Below, piece after piece: positions 32,441 through 43,300 of a stretch of 64,000 nucleotides of DNA. A program made the position numbers and the translations under genes. Numbering within the stretch: the stretch's first letter is position 1; each line of letters begins with the position of its first letter. The notes beneath the pieces were generated by a model. The model searched no databases, was not told where the DNA came from, and was given only the letters and a program-made list of their open reading frames with translations. Origin of the DNA: Cervus elaphus (Eukaryota; Chordata; Mammalia; Artiodactyla; Cervidae); assembly GCF_910594005.1 (NCBI RefSeq), contig NC_057847.1, positions 28,433,001 to 28,497,000 on the forward strand, read 5' to 3'.

Positions 32441-34613
32441 GCTTTATTTTTTATTGTTTAAATTGAAGTATAGTTGATTTACAATGTTGTGCCAAGCTCT
32501 GCTGTCCAGCAAAGTGACGCATTATACACATATAAACCTTGTTTTTTAATATTCTTTTCCATGATGGTTTATCACAGAATACTGAATGTAGTTCTCTGTG
32601 CTATACAGTAGGACCTTGTTGCTTATCCATTCTAAATGTAATAGCTTGCTTTACCGACCCTGAAAGGCCAATATTTCATTCCCCCCGCCTTGGCAACAAT
32701 GAGTCTGTTCTCTGTGTCTGAATCTGTTTCTGTTTTGTAGATTCATTTGTGCCATATTTTAGCTTCCATATGTAAGTGATACCACGTGGTATTTGTCTGT
32801 CTCTTTATGACTTACTCTACTTAGTGTGACAATCTCTAGTTGCATCCACATTGCTGCAAATGGAATTATCTTGTTCTTTTATATGGCTGAACACGCTAGT
32901 AAAGTAATGCTCAAAATTCTCCAAGCTAGGCTTCAGCAGTACGTGAACCGTGAACTTCCAGATGTACAAGCTGGTTTTAGAAAAGGCAGAGGAACCAAAG
33001 ATCAAATTGCCAACATCCGCTGGATCATTGAAAAAGTAAGAGTTCCAAAAAAACATCTATTTCTGCTTTATTGACTATGCCGAAGCCTTTGACTGTGTGG
33101 ATCACAATACACTGTGGAAAATTCTGAAAGAGATGGGAATACCAGACCACTTGACCTGCCTCTTGAGAAACCTGTATGCCCGTCAGGAAGCAACAGTTAG
33201 AACTGGACATGGAACAATAGACTGGTTCCAAATAGGAAAAGGAGTATGTCAAGGCTGTATACTGTCACCCTGCTTATTTAATTTATATGGAGAGTACATT
33301 ATAAGAAACGCTGGACTGGATGAAGCACAAGCTGGAATCAAGATTGCCAGGAGAAATATCAATAACCTCAGAAATGCAGATGATGCCACCCTTATGGCAG
33401 AAAGCAAAGAAGAACTAAAGGGCCTCTTGATGAAAGTGAAAGAGGAGAGTGAAAAAGTTGGCTTAAAGCTCAACATTCAGAAAACTAAGATCATGGTATC
33501 TGGTCCCATCACTTCATGGCAAATAGATGGGGAAACAGTGGAAACAGTGAGAGACTTTATTTTTCTGGGCTCCAGAATCACTGCAGATGGTGATTGCAGC
33601 CATGAAATTAAAAGACTTACTCCTTGGAAGGAAAGTTATGACCAACCTAGATAGCATATTAAAAAGTAGAGACATTGCTTTTCCAACAAAGGTCCGTCTA
33701 GTCAAGGCTATGGTTTTCCCAGTGGTCATGTATGGATGTGAGAGTTGGACTATAAAGAAAGCTGAGCACCGAAGAATTGATGCTTTTGAACTGTGGTGTT
33801 AAAGACTCTTGAGAGTCCCTTGGACTGCAAGGAGATCCAGCCAGTCCATCCTAAAGGAGATCAGTCCTGGGTGTTCATTGGAAGGACTGATGTTGAAGCT
33901 GAAACTCCAATACTTTGGCCACCTGATGCAAAGAGCTGACTCATTTCAAAAGACCCTGATGCTGGAAAAGGTTGAGAGCAGGAGGAGAAGGGGATGACAG
34001 AGGATGAGATGGTTGGATGGCATCACTGACTCAATGGACATGAGTTTGCGTGGGCTCTGGGGGTTGGTGTTGGACAGGGAGGCCTGGTGTGCTGCAGTTC
34101 ATGGGGTCGCAAAGAGTCGGACACAGCTGAGCAACTGAACTGAACTGAGTATTCCATTATGTACATGTACTACATCTTCTTTATCCATTCATCTATCAAT
34201 GGACTTTTAGGTCATTTCCATGATTTGGCTGTTGTGAACAATGCTGCTATGAACCTAGGGATGTGTGTATCTTTGAATTACAGTTTAGTCTGGTTATACT
34301 GCCAGGAATGGATTGCTGGATCATGTGGTAATTCTATTTTTAGTTTTCTGAGGATCCTCCATACTGTTTTCCATAGTGGCTGTACCAACTTACATTCCTG
34401 CCGACAGTATCAGAGGGTTCCCCTTTTCTCCACACTGTCTCCAACATTTGTTATTTGTTGACTTTTTGAAGATGGCCATTCTGACGAGTGTGAGGTGGTT
34501 CCTCACTCTAGTTTGATTTGCATTTCTCTAATAATTAGTGATGTTGAGCGTCTTTTCATGTGCCTACTAGCCATCTGCATGTCTTCTTTGGAGAAATGTC
34601 TATTAAGGTCTGT
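32441..34613 (-). mobile_element. Ruminant L1, split by BovB
   Basis: Antisense L1 3' end in two parts: 32441-32890 (AATTGAAGTATAGTTGATTT, CTATACAGTAGGACCTTGTT) and 34149-34613 (TATTCCATTATGTACATGTA, GGAATGGATTGCTGGATCAT). The TSDs in the host MLT1 are imperfect: AAATAGTCATCTTTT at 32426-32440 and AAATAGATATTTT at 34614-34626. The ORF2 tail is degraded. Confidence 0.9.
32891..34144 (+). mobile_element. BovB (RTE) LINE, 5'-truncated, dead
   Basis: BovB encodes an endonuclease and reverse transcriptase; only the RT and downstream region remain here. In-frame pieces 32826-33074, 33097-33654, 33587-33802 and 33809-33997 cover RT motif A (DYAEAFDCVDH, straddling 33072-33110), the SPCLFNLYGEYI segment and motif C. 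Motif C is changed from the usual YADD to NADD (about 33376-33387). A 2-bp deletion near 33036 and an in-frame TAA at 33800 break the frame. The copy ends in the ACTGA-repeat tail. It sits inside L1, which resumes immediately, sharing CTGA at the junction. Confidence 0.95.
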
Positions 34614-34711
34614 AAATAGATATTTTCTTATAAGAACACCAGTCATATTGGGTGAGGGGCCCACCCTATTGCAGTATCACCTCATCTTAACTAAGTACAT
34701 CTTCAACAACA

Positions 34712-34874
34712 CTATTTTTATTTATTTATTTATTTGGCTATGCTGGGTTTTAGTTGCAGCATGTGAACTCTTAGTTGCAGCCTGTGGGATCTAGTTCCCT
34801 ATTTAGGGGTTGAATCTGGACCCCTTGCATTGGGAGCTTGGAGTCTAAACCTCTGGACTGCCAGGGAAGTCCCT
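34712..34874 (-). repeat. CHR-type tRNA-derived SINE, short
   Basis: On the minus strand: head GGGACTTCCCTGGCAGTCCA, body GATCCCACAGGCTGCAACTA and ATTTATTTATTTATTTGGCT tail complement at the low end. It is inserted in the MLT1 LTR. Confidence 0.9.
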
Positions 34875-35084
34875 GAAATAACTTTCTTTCTAAAGGTGAC
34901 ATTTTGGAGTACTATGGATTAGGACTTAGAGAATTGGCAGTGGAGAGCGGGAAGGTTGGGCACAATTCAGCCCAGGACAGTTTCTGATTGTTAAGTGTTT
35001 CAATAAAATATTGAATCGTGGATTTAATTAATCTGGAAGATCGTTGTTCTCTGTTTAAAAAAAAAAAGGCAACACAAAATTCGA

Positions 35085-35295
35085 CCCAAGGGCCAGAGTT
35101 GGTTTGAATCCCACCTTTACCTTGTACTAAGTAGTGTGATCTTGTCCAAATTAATTAATTCTTGGTACCTCAGTTTCCTTGTCTATAGCATGATGATAAT
35201 AGCATGTATGGGACTGTTGTAAAGTGAAATAGTACCAGGAAAGTCCTTATAATAATTTCTGCCACACAAAGAGCCCTCATACATGTTAGTGTTTT
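35085..35295 (+). repeat. MIR SINE
   Basis: GGTTTGAATCCCACCTTTAC, TACTAAGTAGTGTGATCTTG, GGTACCTCAGTTTCCTTGTC and GACTGTTGTAAAGTGAAATA follow the MIR consensus from box B to the 3' part. Confidence 0.8.
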
Positions 35296-35299
35296 GTTT

Positions 35300-35780
35300 T
35301 GTTTTTTTTCCAATTAAAAATGACTTACCATGAGTTGACTGTTTTTAGAATCAATTTTCATAAGAATGGCCTGGTGATGGTGGCTTGTGAAAAAGCCTGA
35401 GGGAATAAAGCATTCCACTGTGTGAATGTACCTACAAGAGCCTCCTTCTAAGAGAAACTGGACCTAGAGCGAAGGAGCCGCTGCCCAGTATACTTCTCAC
35501 TGCCTATTCTGCTATGCTGTCTTTCCTGGCTTCTGGCAGACCATAAAGCCAGTAGACTTCCAAAGTTCCCAGAGAAATGTTTCTTCTTTCTTTTAGACCA
35601 TCACCCTCTGAAGAACAATTGATTAAAATGTTTCACAGGCAATATGTCACTGTTAGGTGTTTGTGTGTGTTTATATATATAAGTGAAATTTTCTTCAGTT
35701 CCTTTTGGATGTCAACTTAAGATGCCCTGTAGGCTTTATCAGAGAAAGAGCAATATATCACCACAGTGCCCATCTTGCCT
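35300..35780. other. Unassigned DNA
   Basis: No repeat recognised. A short GT/TA-rich patch lies at 35661-35683. Confidence 0.5.
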
Positions 35781-35784
35781 GCAT

Positions 35785-35993
35785 GCTAAGTCATTTCAGT
35801 CGTGTCCAACTTTTTGCAACCCTGTGGACTGTAGCCCACCAGGCTCCTCTGTCCATGGGATTCTCCAGGCAAGAATACTAGAGTGGGTTGCCATTTCCTC
35901 CTCCAGGGGATCTTTCCAAGCCAAGGATTGAACCCACATTGGCTCCTGCATTGCAGGCAGATTCTTTGCCACTAGCATCTCCTGGGAAACCCG
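35785..35993 (-). repeat. Bov-tA SINE
   Basis: Near-full minus copy: body end CATGCTAAGTCATTTCAGTC at the low side, head GGGTTTCCCAGGAGATGCTA at the high side. No convincing TSD. Confidence 0.92.
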
Positions 35994-36482
35994 GTGCCTG
36001 TGTTGGACATTGTTGGAAACAAATTGCAGCATCTACTCAGCCTGGAATGACCTCCCTCCAGCCTCAGGAGAGCCAGAATGTAGACGTGATCCTCTTGGAA
36101 AGATCCCTGAGGAAAACAGCAGACCCCTCTTACAGCTGACAAGACACTCCATGTTTATTCAGGAAGCCAAGACACCGTGCACCATCCTTGGTCCCTATGA
36201 CCTGAGTGTTGGAGTCTTTAGGTAGGTGGGGTGGATGGGGTAATGGAAAGAATTGAAAGATTGCAGAGGGAGTCAGGCTTCAACAAAATTAAGACCCACT
36301 CTCTCGTCTCACCTCACTTAAACATCAAAGAATTGTTTAGCTGGAAGACCCTTGAGGGGTCACTAATTCAGCAGATAAGCCAAAGTATAGTAAATAATTT
36401 GTCACAAATAGTAAGAGTACAATTTGTGAATGATTGATCACTAAATTCTACTTTGATTACTAAATTCAAAGTTCTTAGCTTA
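35994..36482. other. Unassigned DNA
   Basis: Open frames at 35888-36139 and 36010-36225 overlap and extend out of the SINE. A TTTAGGTAGGTGG donor-like site lies at 36218-36230. With no homology I do not call an exon. Confidence 0.5.
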
Positions 36483-36859
36483 CGATGGTTTTCACAGTGA
36501 GGTTTCAGGACTACCAGCAAGAGAAGCAGCATCACTTGGGACTTTAATAGAAATACAAATTTTCAAGTCCTTTCTCAGACCTACTGAATCAGAAACTCTA
36601 GTGTGGGTCCTGGCAACCTATGATAAACCAGCATAGAGGTTACTCTGGACTTTCCTTTGGCTCAGATGGTGAAGAATCTGCTTGTAATGCAGGAGACCCG
36701 GGTTCGATCCCTTGGTCAGGAAGATTTCCTGGAGAAGGAAATAGCAACTCAGTCCAGTATTCTTGCCTGGAGAATTCCATGGACAGAGGAGCCTGGTGGG
36801 CTGTAGTCCATGAGGTCGCAAAGATTACTCTGATGCCCACTCCTGTCTGAGAACCACTG
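36483..36859 (+). mobile_element. MER5A DNA transposon (hAT-Charlie), split by Bov-tA
   Basis: CGATGGTTTTCACAGTGAGG, AGCAGCATCACTTGGGACTT and CAGACCTACTGAATCAGAAA lie to the left of the SINE. TGATGCCCACTCCTGTCTGA and the terminal GAGAACCACTG lie to the right. The ends correspond to the MER5A inverted repeats. Non-autonomous: no transposase. Confidence 0.85.
36648..36824 (+). repeat. Bov-tA SINE, 3'-shortened, in MER5A
   Basis: Plus copy from GACTTTCCTTTGGCTCAGAT to CCATGAGGTCGCAAAG. The last ~30 bp of the body are absent. An 8-bp TSD, TTACTCTG, flanks it at 36640-36647 and 36825-36832. Confidence 0.94.
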
Positions 36860-37176
36860 TTAAAGTGGAATTAATTTAATTCAGTTGGCATCCAGGTGTG
36901 CTTTATCAAGGGAGAGTGAAAGGGATGAAGTTGTGTACAGCTAGTGCCCAGGGAATGGAGCCCCAAGAGCTATGCAAATACACATGCCATTTTCAGAAAT
37001 CCCATGTTAAAGAAAAAGTTAATCATGATACTTGTTAAAAGAAAGACTGTTCAAGGGACTACCACAATAGGGTGTGTTGGAGGGGAGAGCTGGTTCACCC
37101 CTTAACACGGCAAGGACAAGTGGTGATTTATAGTCAAAGAACAAGATGGGGATCCGTGTATGGAGAATTACTAAGA
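36860..37176. other. Left flank of BovB, unassigned
   Basis: Possibly part of an old LTR-like repeat that continues at 38620-38860, but the family is not recognised with confidence. Confidence 0.4.
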
Positions 37177-38619
37177 TGGAATTCCAGGTGAGCTATTTCA
37201 AACCCTAAAAGATGATGCTGTGAAAGTGCTCCACTCGATATGTCAGCAAATTTGGAAAACTCAGCAGTGGCCACAGGACTGGAAAAAGTCAGTTTTCATT
37301 CCAATCCCAAAGAAAACAATGCCAAAGAGTGTTCAAACTACTGTACAATTGCACTCATCTCACATGCCTGCAAAGTAATGCTCAAAATTCTCCAAGCCAG
37401 GCTTCAACAGTACGTGAACTATGAACTTACAGATGTCCAAGCTGGATTTACAAAAGGCCTAGGAACCAGAGATTAAATTGCCAACATCCATTGAATCATC
37501 GAAAAAGCAAGAGAGTTCCAGAAAAACATATTGACTACGCCAAAGCCTTTGACTGTGTGGATCACAACAAACTGTGGAAAATTCTTCAAGAGATGGAAAT
37601 ACCAAACCATCTTACCTGCCTCCTGAGAAATCTGTATGCAGGTAAAGAAGCAACAGTTAGAATGGGACATGGAACAATAGACAGGTATCAAATTGGGAAA
37701 GGAGTATGTCAAGGTTGTATATTGTCACCCTGCTTATTTAACTTATGTGGAGAGTACATCATGTGAAATGCCGGGCTGGATGAAGCACATGCTGGAATCA
37801 AGATTGCTGGGAGAAATATCAATAACCTCAGATATGCAGATGACGACACCCTTATGGCAGAAAGTGAAGAAGAAATGACGAGCCTCTTGATGACAGTGAA
37901 AGAGGAGAGTTTAAAAGCTGGCTTAAAACTCAACATTCAGAAAACTAAGATTGTGGCATCTGGTCCCATCACTTCATAGAAAATAGATGGGGAAACAATG
38001 GAAACAGTGACAGACTTTACGTTGGGGGGCTCAAAAATCAGTGCAGATGGTGACTGCAGCCATGAAATTAAAAGATGCTTGCTCCTTTGAAGAAAAGCTA
38101 TGACCAACCTAGACAGCATATTAAGAAGCAGAGACATTACTTTGCCAAAAAGTTCTGTCTAGTCAAACCTACGGTTTTCCCAGTAGTCATGTATGGGTGT
38201 GAGAGTTGGACCATAAAGAAAGCTGAGCACCGAAGAATTGATGCTTTTGAACTGTGGTGTTGGAGAAGACTCTTGAGAGTCCCTTGGACTGCAAGGAGAT
38301 CAAACCATTCCATCCTAAAGGAAATCAGTCCTGAATATTCATTGGAAGGACTGATGTTGAAGCTGAAACTCCAATACTTTGGCCACCTGATGCAAAGAGC
38401 TGACTCATTGGAAAAGACCCTGATGCTGGGAAAGATTGAAGGCAGGAGGAGCAGGGGATGACAGAGGATGTTGATGGTTGGATGGCATCACTGACTCCAT
38501 GGACATAAGTTTGAGCAAGCTCCAGGAGGTGGTGATGGACTGGGAAGTCTGCGTGCTGCAGTCTGTAGGGTTGCAAAGAGTTGGACACAGCTGAGTGATT
38601 GAACTGAATTGAACTGAAT
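37177..38619 (+). mobile_element. BovB (RTE) LINE, 5'-truncated, dead
   Basis: This longer copy begins upstream of the first one's start, inside the region before the RT core (SVFHSNPKENNAKECSNYCT frame near 37270-37345). It runs to the GAACTGAATTGAACTGAATG tail. RT motif C is preserved as RYADD (about 37831-37845). Breaks include an in-frame TAA at 37473, a 13-bp loss before motif A near 37528, a stop at 37765 and CATAGA in place of a tryptophan codon near 37976. The endonuclease domain is absent. Confidence 0.95.
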
Positions 38620-38864
38620 GGGATTGTTGCTAGACTGACTCAACAGGATTCTTGCTGAAGGCAAGCCAGGATGATAAGATATTGAGGGTGGGGGGTGAGG
38701 AATTTGATCAGATATCAAGGGTGCCAGATTTTCCACTAAACTGACCCAGCAGGATTCTTGCTAAAACTGGACCAGTGTCTCAAGGACAGAGCCTGGGGTC
38801 AGGGCCTTGAGAGTTTAGAGGAGCCAGACTAGAGTTAGGTTAAGAAGAGACTTTGTCACCCATT
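38620..38864. other. Right flank of BovB with a 26-bp direct repeat
   Basis: A 26-bp word at 38634-38659 recurs at 38740-38765 with three differences (shared core CAGGATTCTTGCT). The surrounding DNA looks like an ancient LTR-like repeat but is not assigned. Confidence 0.5.
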
Positions 38865-38985
38865 CAAATAAAAGCCGACCTCTCTCAAGCCCATTTTATA
38901 GATGAGGAACCTGAGGGGAAGAGGGGCTAAAGGACTTACCCACACTGAACAGACACTAAAAGGTGGCACAGACGGTAAGCCCTCG
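38865..38985 (-). repeat. MIR SINE fragment
   Basis: CATTTTATAGATGAGGAACC, TGAGGGGAAGAGGGGCTAAA and GGACTTACCCACACTGAACA follow the antisense MIR core. Confidence 0.7.
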
Positions 38986-39489
38986 CTTGCCCAGAGACTA
39001 CCAACTCAGGATGTGCTAAAACTACACACCACAGAGTCTTGAAGTGGAAGATGACTTCTAGAGGTGGGATGAAAACACTTTCTCAAGGGAGATATGGCCC
39101 AACTAGACCTTGGACTTGAAATTCCCCCATTAGGAAAATCTTTCAGAGATAAAAATTTTTTTAAAGTAAAAATTTATTTTGGTGAGGGCAGTTTTAGAAA
39201 GTAACATTTAGTATGACCATAATTTCATAGAAGAAATGACATTTTTCATAATGAGATGACATTTTTACACCAAAAATATATTAGATTTAATCTTTAAAGG
39301 ACAGATTTTTAAAAATATTAAATACATTTAGCTTTTTAAAACATTTTTTTACTATGTGTTTTCCTCTTATTTCCCTAAAGAGCCATAAAATTTGTGATCA
39401 AATGCTCATATGAGGCTGAAAGTCTCTGCTTTAGACCCCTAACAGGGGCTCTGACTGCCTGCCTCACCCTGCAAGGTGCCGTCACCAAG
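38986..39489. other. Unassigned DNA
   Basis: Two similar ATGACATTTTT words near 39236-39266 form a small local duplication. Nothing else recognised. Confidence 0.5.
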
Positions 39490-39705
39490 TAGGCATTTGA
39501 TAAATGTTCTTTGATGATAAAAATGATGAGGACAGAATGGATTTATAATATTTATTACAGTTGGGAAACTACATGCTAGAAGTACAGAGGACTTAAATTG
39601 CTTTTCCAAGGTCACATAACCAGTTATAAAAAGAGTTGGTGCTGGAATTGAAGTCTTCTATCTCCTGGTTCAGAATCCTTTTTCCCTTAGACCACACTGA
39701 CGTTG
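39490..39705 (-). repeat. MIR SINE
   Basis: GTAGGCATTTGATAAATGTT, CTTTTCCAAGGTCACATAAC and AATTGAAGTCTTCTATCTCC follow antisense MIR from the 3' end to the tRNA-derived region. Confidence 0.72.
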
Positions 39706-41070
39706 ATAAAGAAAGTGTAATAGGATGTCTCTTATTTGCTTGAGGGAACATATTAACTTACCCAGGCAAGAAAGATATGATGGAATCAAACATCAGGACT
39801 TATTATAAGATATAAAGATAATATCAACCCCAGAGACCTCAGGAAATTTGGAGATGTTAGGTTCAAGAGGCATGAAGTCAGCATAAGGAGGAGTGGAGAC
39901 TGGGGGGAGGGAATGAGGAGTGTTTTCCAATGATAAAACACAACTGTTGGAGTGGCCAGACTGCACTTACGCAGATGTTTATCAATTTCTGGAGTTCCAA
40001 ACTGGCAAGCTTTGTTAGACAGGCTTTAGACTGAGAGAAAAGGGGGAAGGAGCCTCCATTTAACTTAGGTATCACCAAACATATTTATGCTGTAGAATAT
40101 TAGGCTGAGAGTGTTCCGTAGAAAATAGCATTGAAAAATTAAGCTTTGGTGTGCACATCGATGAAGTATTATAGTTATATTTCTGGCATATTAGAATGTG
40201 GAGTAACTATACTGTAGCACCTTAGATGAGTTTATACAAGAAAAGGAAGAGGAAGTGAATCTACCATGACAAACGGTTTGAAATAACTCATGGTGAAAAT
40301 CAAAAGACTTCCTACTACCAAAATCTGTTATACAAAGTGAACCAGGTAAGTAACACAATGATTTTTTAAATTTTATTGCATGAAAATTTCTGCAGCAATA
40401 GGTACTGTGTTACGGGCACTGACAATTGTGTAAGATTTGAGTTCTCTGAGCTGTTGAGCATGTGTCTTCAGAGCACTTTTCCGTTTCTAAGAATGCAACA
40501 TGGGGCAGGAAGTAGAGAAATAAACCAGAAGTAAGGTTTTCAAGTGCCCAAGGAGGTCGCCGCAGAGATCTTATGAGATAAGTAGATGCATCTTTAGAAC
40601 TACCTTCTGGGCTTCCTGCTCATAACTACCCTCCTTGGTCTGCCCAGCTGTACACACCTGCTGGGTGAAGTTACTCTCAGCCTTTGGGATGTATTCAGGT
40701 TCAAATGCACTTCCATTCTCCTGCTGCCAACAGTCAGAGAAGCCTGTTTCCTGTTGGTTCCTAGCTTCCTTCTTCACATTTCATGGTATTCTCCATAAAT
40801 TAACCTTGTCCTAATTTAATTAGCCAGGAGGTTCTCCCTTGTAAAGCATCCTAGTTTAGTCCCTAGGTGCTTCAGATATGAGTGTTGCAATACAACACAA
40901 ATCACTTCTGAGTCCAAAGTATCCCTGAGTTTTAAGACTGGGTTTTGGGTTTTTCGTTTGTTTGTTTGTGGTGCTCAGCCCATTAGATGTGCTCATTATG
41001 GAGATTTTCCTGATTATTTCTGGGATTGAAATACTTGCCTCTTCCACATACTTGCTTAGGTGTGGTTTCC
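39706..41070. other. Repeat-poor unassigned DNA
   Basis: About 1.35 kb with no recognised repeat. A TTTGTTTGTTTG run lies at 40957-40968. Confidence 0.5.
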
Positions 41071-41072
41071 GG

Positions 41073-41297
41073 AAGCGTGTGTGTGAGCACGGTCAGTCAT
41101 AACCAACTCTTTGTGACCCCATGGACTATAGCCCACCAGGCTCCTCTGTCCATGGGATTTTCTAGGCAAGAATACTGGACTGGTTTGCCATTTCCTCCTC
41201 CAGGGAATCTTCCTGACCCAGGGATCGAACCCATAGCCCTTGTGTCTCCTACACTGAGCAGGCGGGTTCTTTACCAACTGCGCCACCAGAGAAGCAC
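41073..41297 (-). repeat. Bov-tA SINE, full length
   Basis: Body end GTGAGCACGGTCAGTCATAA at the low side, tRNA-like head at the high side (GTGCTTCTCTGGTGGCGCAG). No clear TSD. Confidence 0.92.
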
Positions 41298-41513
41298 CAG
41301 TTTTGGGGAGAATTGGTGTTAAAAGGGGGGAAACAGTAGTCACAGTGAGGCTTGAGGGGGTGGAAAGAGGAGAAATGGTGGGGAGTAGCCCCAGCTAAGA
41401 CTGTCACACATGGTGGGGTGATGGTGACTGAAGGTGTGTGTGGCATGATAACTGATTCCTCCTTCAGCGGGGTGCAACACACCTTGTTCACCAGCTCAGC
41501 CTTATTCATTTAA
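41298..41513. other. Unassigned G-rich DNA
   Basis: Purine-rich on the plus strand, with repeated GGTGGGG words (41380, 41412). No repeat family recognised. Confidence 0.5.
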
Positions 41514-41553
41514 GAGTGATCAGTGGAAAAAAAAAAAAAAGAGTGATCAGTGG
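41514..41553 (+). mobile_element. Poly(A)-only insertion flanked by TSD
   Basis: GAGTGATCAGTGG at 41514-41526 and at 41541-41553 is a perfect 13-bp direct repeat separated only by A14. This is what an extreme 5' truncation during LINE-driven reverse transcription would leave: the tail and the TSD, with no body. Confidence 0.8.
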
Positions 41554-41748
41554 GTTCACTGATCATGGCAGTGTAATGACATCCAAATTCAGAAGAGTCC
41601 TACAACTTTTTAACATGAGGAAAACACTAATTAGAACAGGATACTGTATTTTGGCTGACTAATTAACTAGTAGAAGGTATGAAACAGGCATTCTCCTATA
41701 GCACTGGTGGTACCAGCTCCTGAAAATTTTGACAAGGTGGATCCATCA
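41554..41748. other. Unassigned DNA
   Basis: Short gap; nothing recognised. Confidence 0.5.
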
Positions 41749-41749
41749 T

Positions 41750-42095
41750 GTATTCATTTGCTAGGGCTGTCATAACAAGCTACCACAGACTGGATAGCTT
41801 AAACAACAGAAATTTATTTTCTCACAGTGCTGGAGGCTATAGCAGTCCAAGTTCAAGGTGTAGGCAAGAGTGGTTTCTTCTGAGGCCTCTCTTCTTGGCT
41901 TGTAGATGATCATTTTATTTTCTGTGTCTTCATGTCTTCCTTTTGTACATATCTGTGTCCAGATTTCCTCTTCTTCTAAGGACACAGGTCATATTGGGTT
42001 AGGGACTATTTTAAGGACCTTGTTTAAATTTAAATTTACATCTTTAAAACCCTTCAAGTACAGTAATATTCCAAGATTACTGGGGCTTAGGACTT
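41750..42095 (-). mobile_element. MLT1-type LTR (ERVL-MaLR)
   Basis: Antisense MLT1: TATTCATTTGCTAGGGCTGT, ACAACAGAAATTTATTTTCT, TTCTTCTGAGGCCTCTCTTC, GACACAGGTCATATTGGGTT and GGGGCTTAGGACTTAAACA. Confidence 0.87.
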
Positions 42096-42189
42096 AAACA
42101 AGTAAACTTTTAAAAAGAACACTTTACTGATTCTACTTTTAAGAAGTTATACTAAAGAAGTAAATATACTTCTTCAAATTATAGGATCA

Positions 42190-43300
42190 TACATTACCTT
42201 TTTACAACATGCTTTTCTTACCCATTATATATTTTGAACATTTCTCTATGTATAAATACACATACAACATCACTTTTAATCACTATATAATATTCTGTCA
42301 TATAGACGCATCATAATTTATTTTACTGTTTTCCTATTTTTAACCTAATTTTTGAAGAAGAAATATATTCATATCATTGAAAAATCAAAACAATATTAAA
42401 AGTAAACACCAAGAAGTCTTATTCTCATCCTACCCACCTTTCTTCATAGCTGACTCTTTTTATTAGTTTCTTGTGTAGCCTTCCAGTATTTTCTTATGCG
42501 AATGCAAAAATGCAAATATACGTTCTTATTTCCCCTGCTTTTTTATTTGAAAGGGAACACACTATTTACCCTGCTCTGCATCTTACTTTTTTTTTTTAAC
42601 TTAATATATTTCTAGAGCTTCTCCATTATCAGTACCACAAAAACATCCTCATTTTCTCCTACAGCCACAAAATATACAATTGTGTGGATGAACCATAGTT
42701 TATTTAACCAGTGTCCTCTATAGAAGGCTGTTTCTCATCTTTTATAAATACAAAGAGAAGGGCAAAGAATAAACTTAAACATATGTTACTTCCAACAAGT
42801 ACAGGTGTATTGCTAAGATAAATTCCTAGGAGTGGAATTTCTGAGTTAAACTGCATTTGTGATTTTGACAGACACTACCAAGTTGCCCTGTATAGGTGCT
42901 ACACCATTTTGCAGTCCCATCAACAGTGGGCAGTGACTAATTCTACATAGCCTTCCATAGGATGAGTTGCAAACTTTTGAATGTTTATCAATATCAAATG
43001 CCTCATTTTTGACCATTTAAGTTGTTTCCATTTTTGCTACACTTAACAATACTAAAATTAATATTCTTATAGCTATCTAGCACCTAATGCTCAGTTGTGT
43101 CCAACTCTTTGTGACCACATGGACTGTAGCCCACCGGACTCCTCTGTCCATGGGATTCTCCAGGCAAGAATACTGGAGTGGATTGCCATTCCCTTCTCCA
43201 GAGGATTTTCCCAAACCAGAGACAGAACCTGAGTTTTCTGCATTGCAGGCAGATTTTTTACCCTTTGAACTACAGGGAAGTCCTTTTTATAGCTATACCT
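42190..43300 (-). repeat. Old L1M/L1ME LINE, split by Bov-tA
   Basis: Antisense L1 3' words: TTTGAAAGGGAACACACTAT, GTGGATGAACCATAGTTTAT, AAATTCCTAGGAGTGGAATT and GACACTACCAAGTTGCCCTG. The Bov-tA at 43077 lies in its terminal part. Confidence 0.72.
43077..43286 (-). repeat. Bov-tA SINE, full length
   Basis: Head GGACTTCCCTGTAGTTCAAA at the high end, body end AATGCTCAGTTGTGTCCAAC. Perfect 10-bp TSD, TTATAGCTAT, at 43067-43076 and 43287-43296. Confidence 0.95.

Larger units (their letters stand above)
32152..34975 (-). mobile_element. MLT1-type LTR split by L1 (with BovB) and CHR
   Basis: Segments 32152-32440, 34627-34711 and 34875-34975 together rebuild one MLT1 LTR in antisense. They contain TTAGTTTCCTTGGGCTGCCA and CCACAGTTCTGGAGGTTAG; then TTCTTATAAGAACACCAGTC, ATATTGGGTGAGGGGCCCAC; then GACATTTTGGAGTACTATGG and GGGCACAATTCAGCCCAGGA. 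It is the oldest layer of the nest. Confidence 0.85.

Noticed and set aside
33097..33654. 185-aa reverse-transcriptase frame as a possible host gene
   Set aside because: It is the RT of a BovB LINE with typical flanks, 3' tail, frameshift and stops, so it is annotated as a dead retrotransposon.
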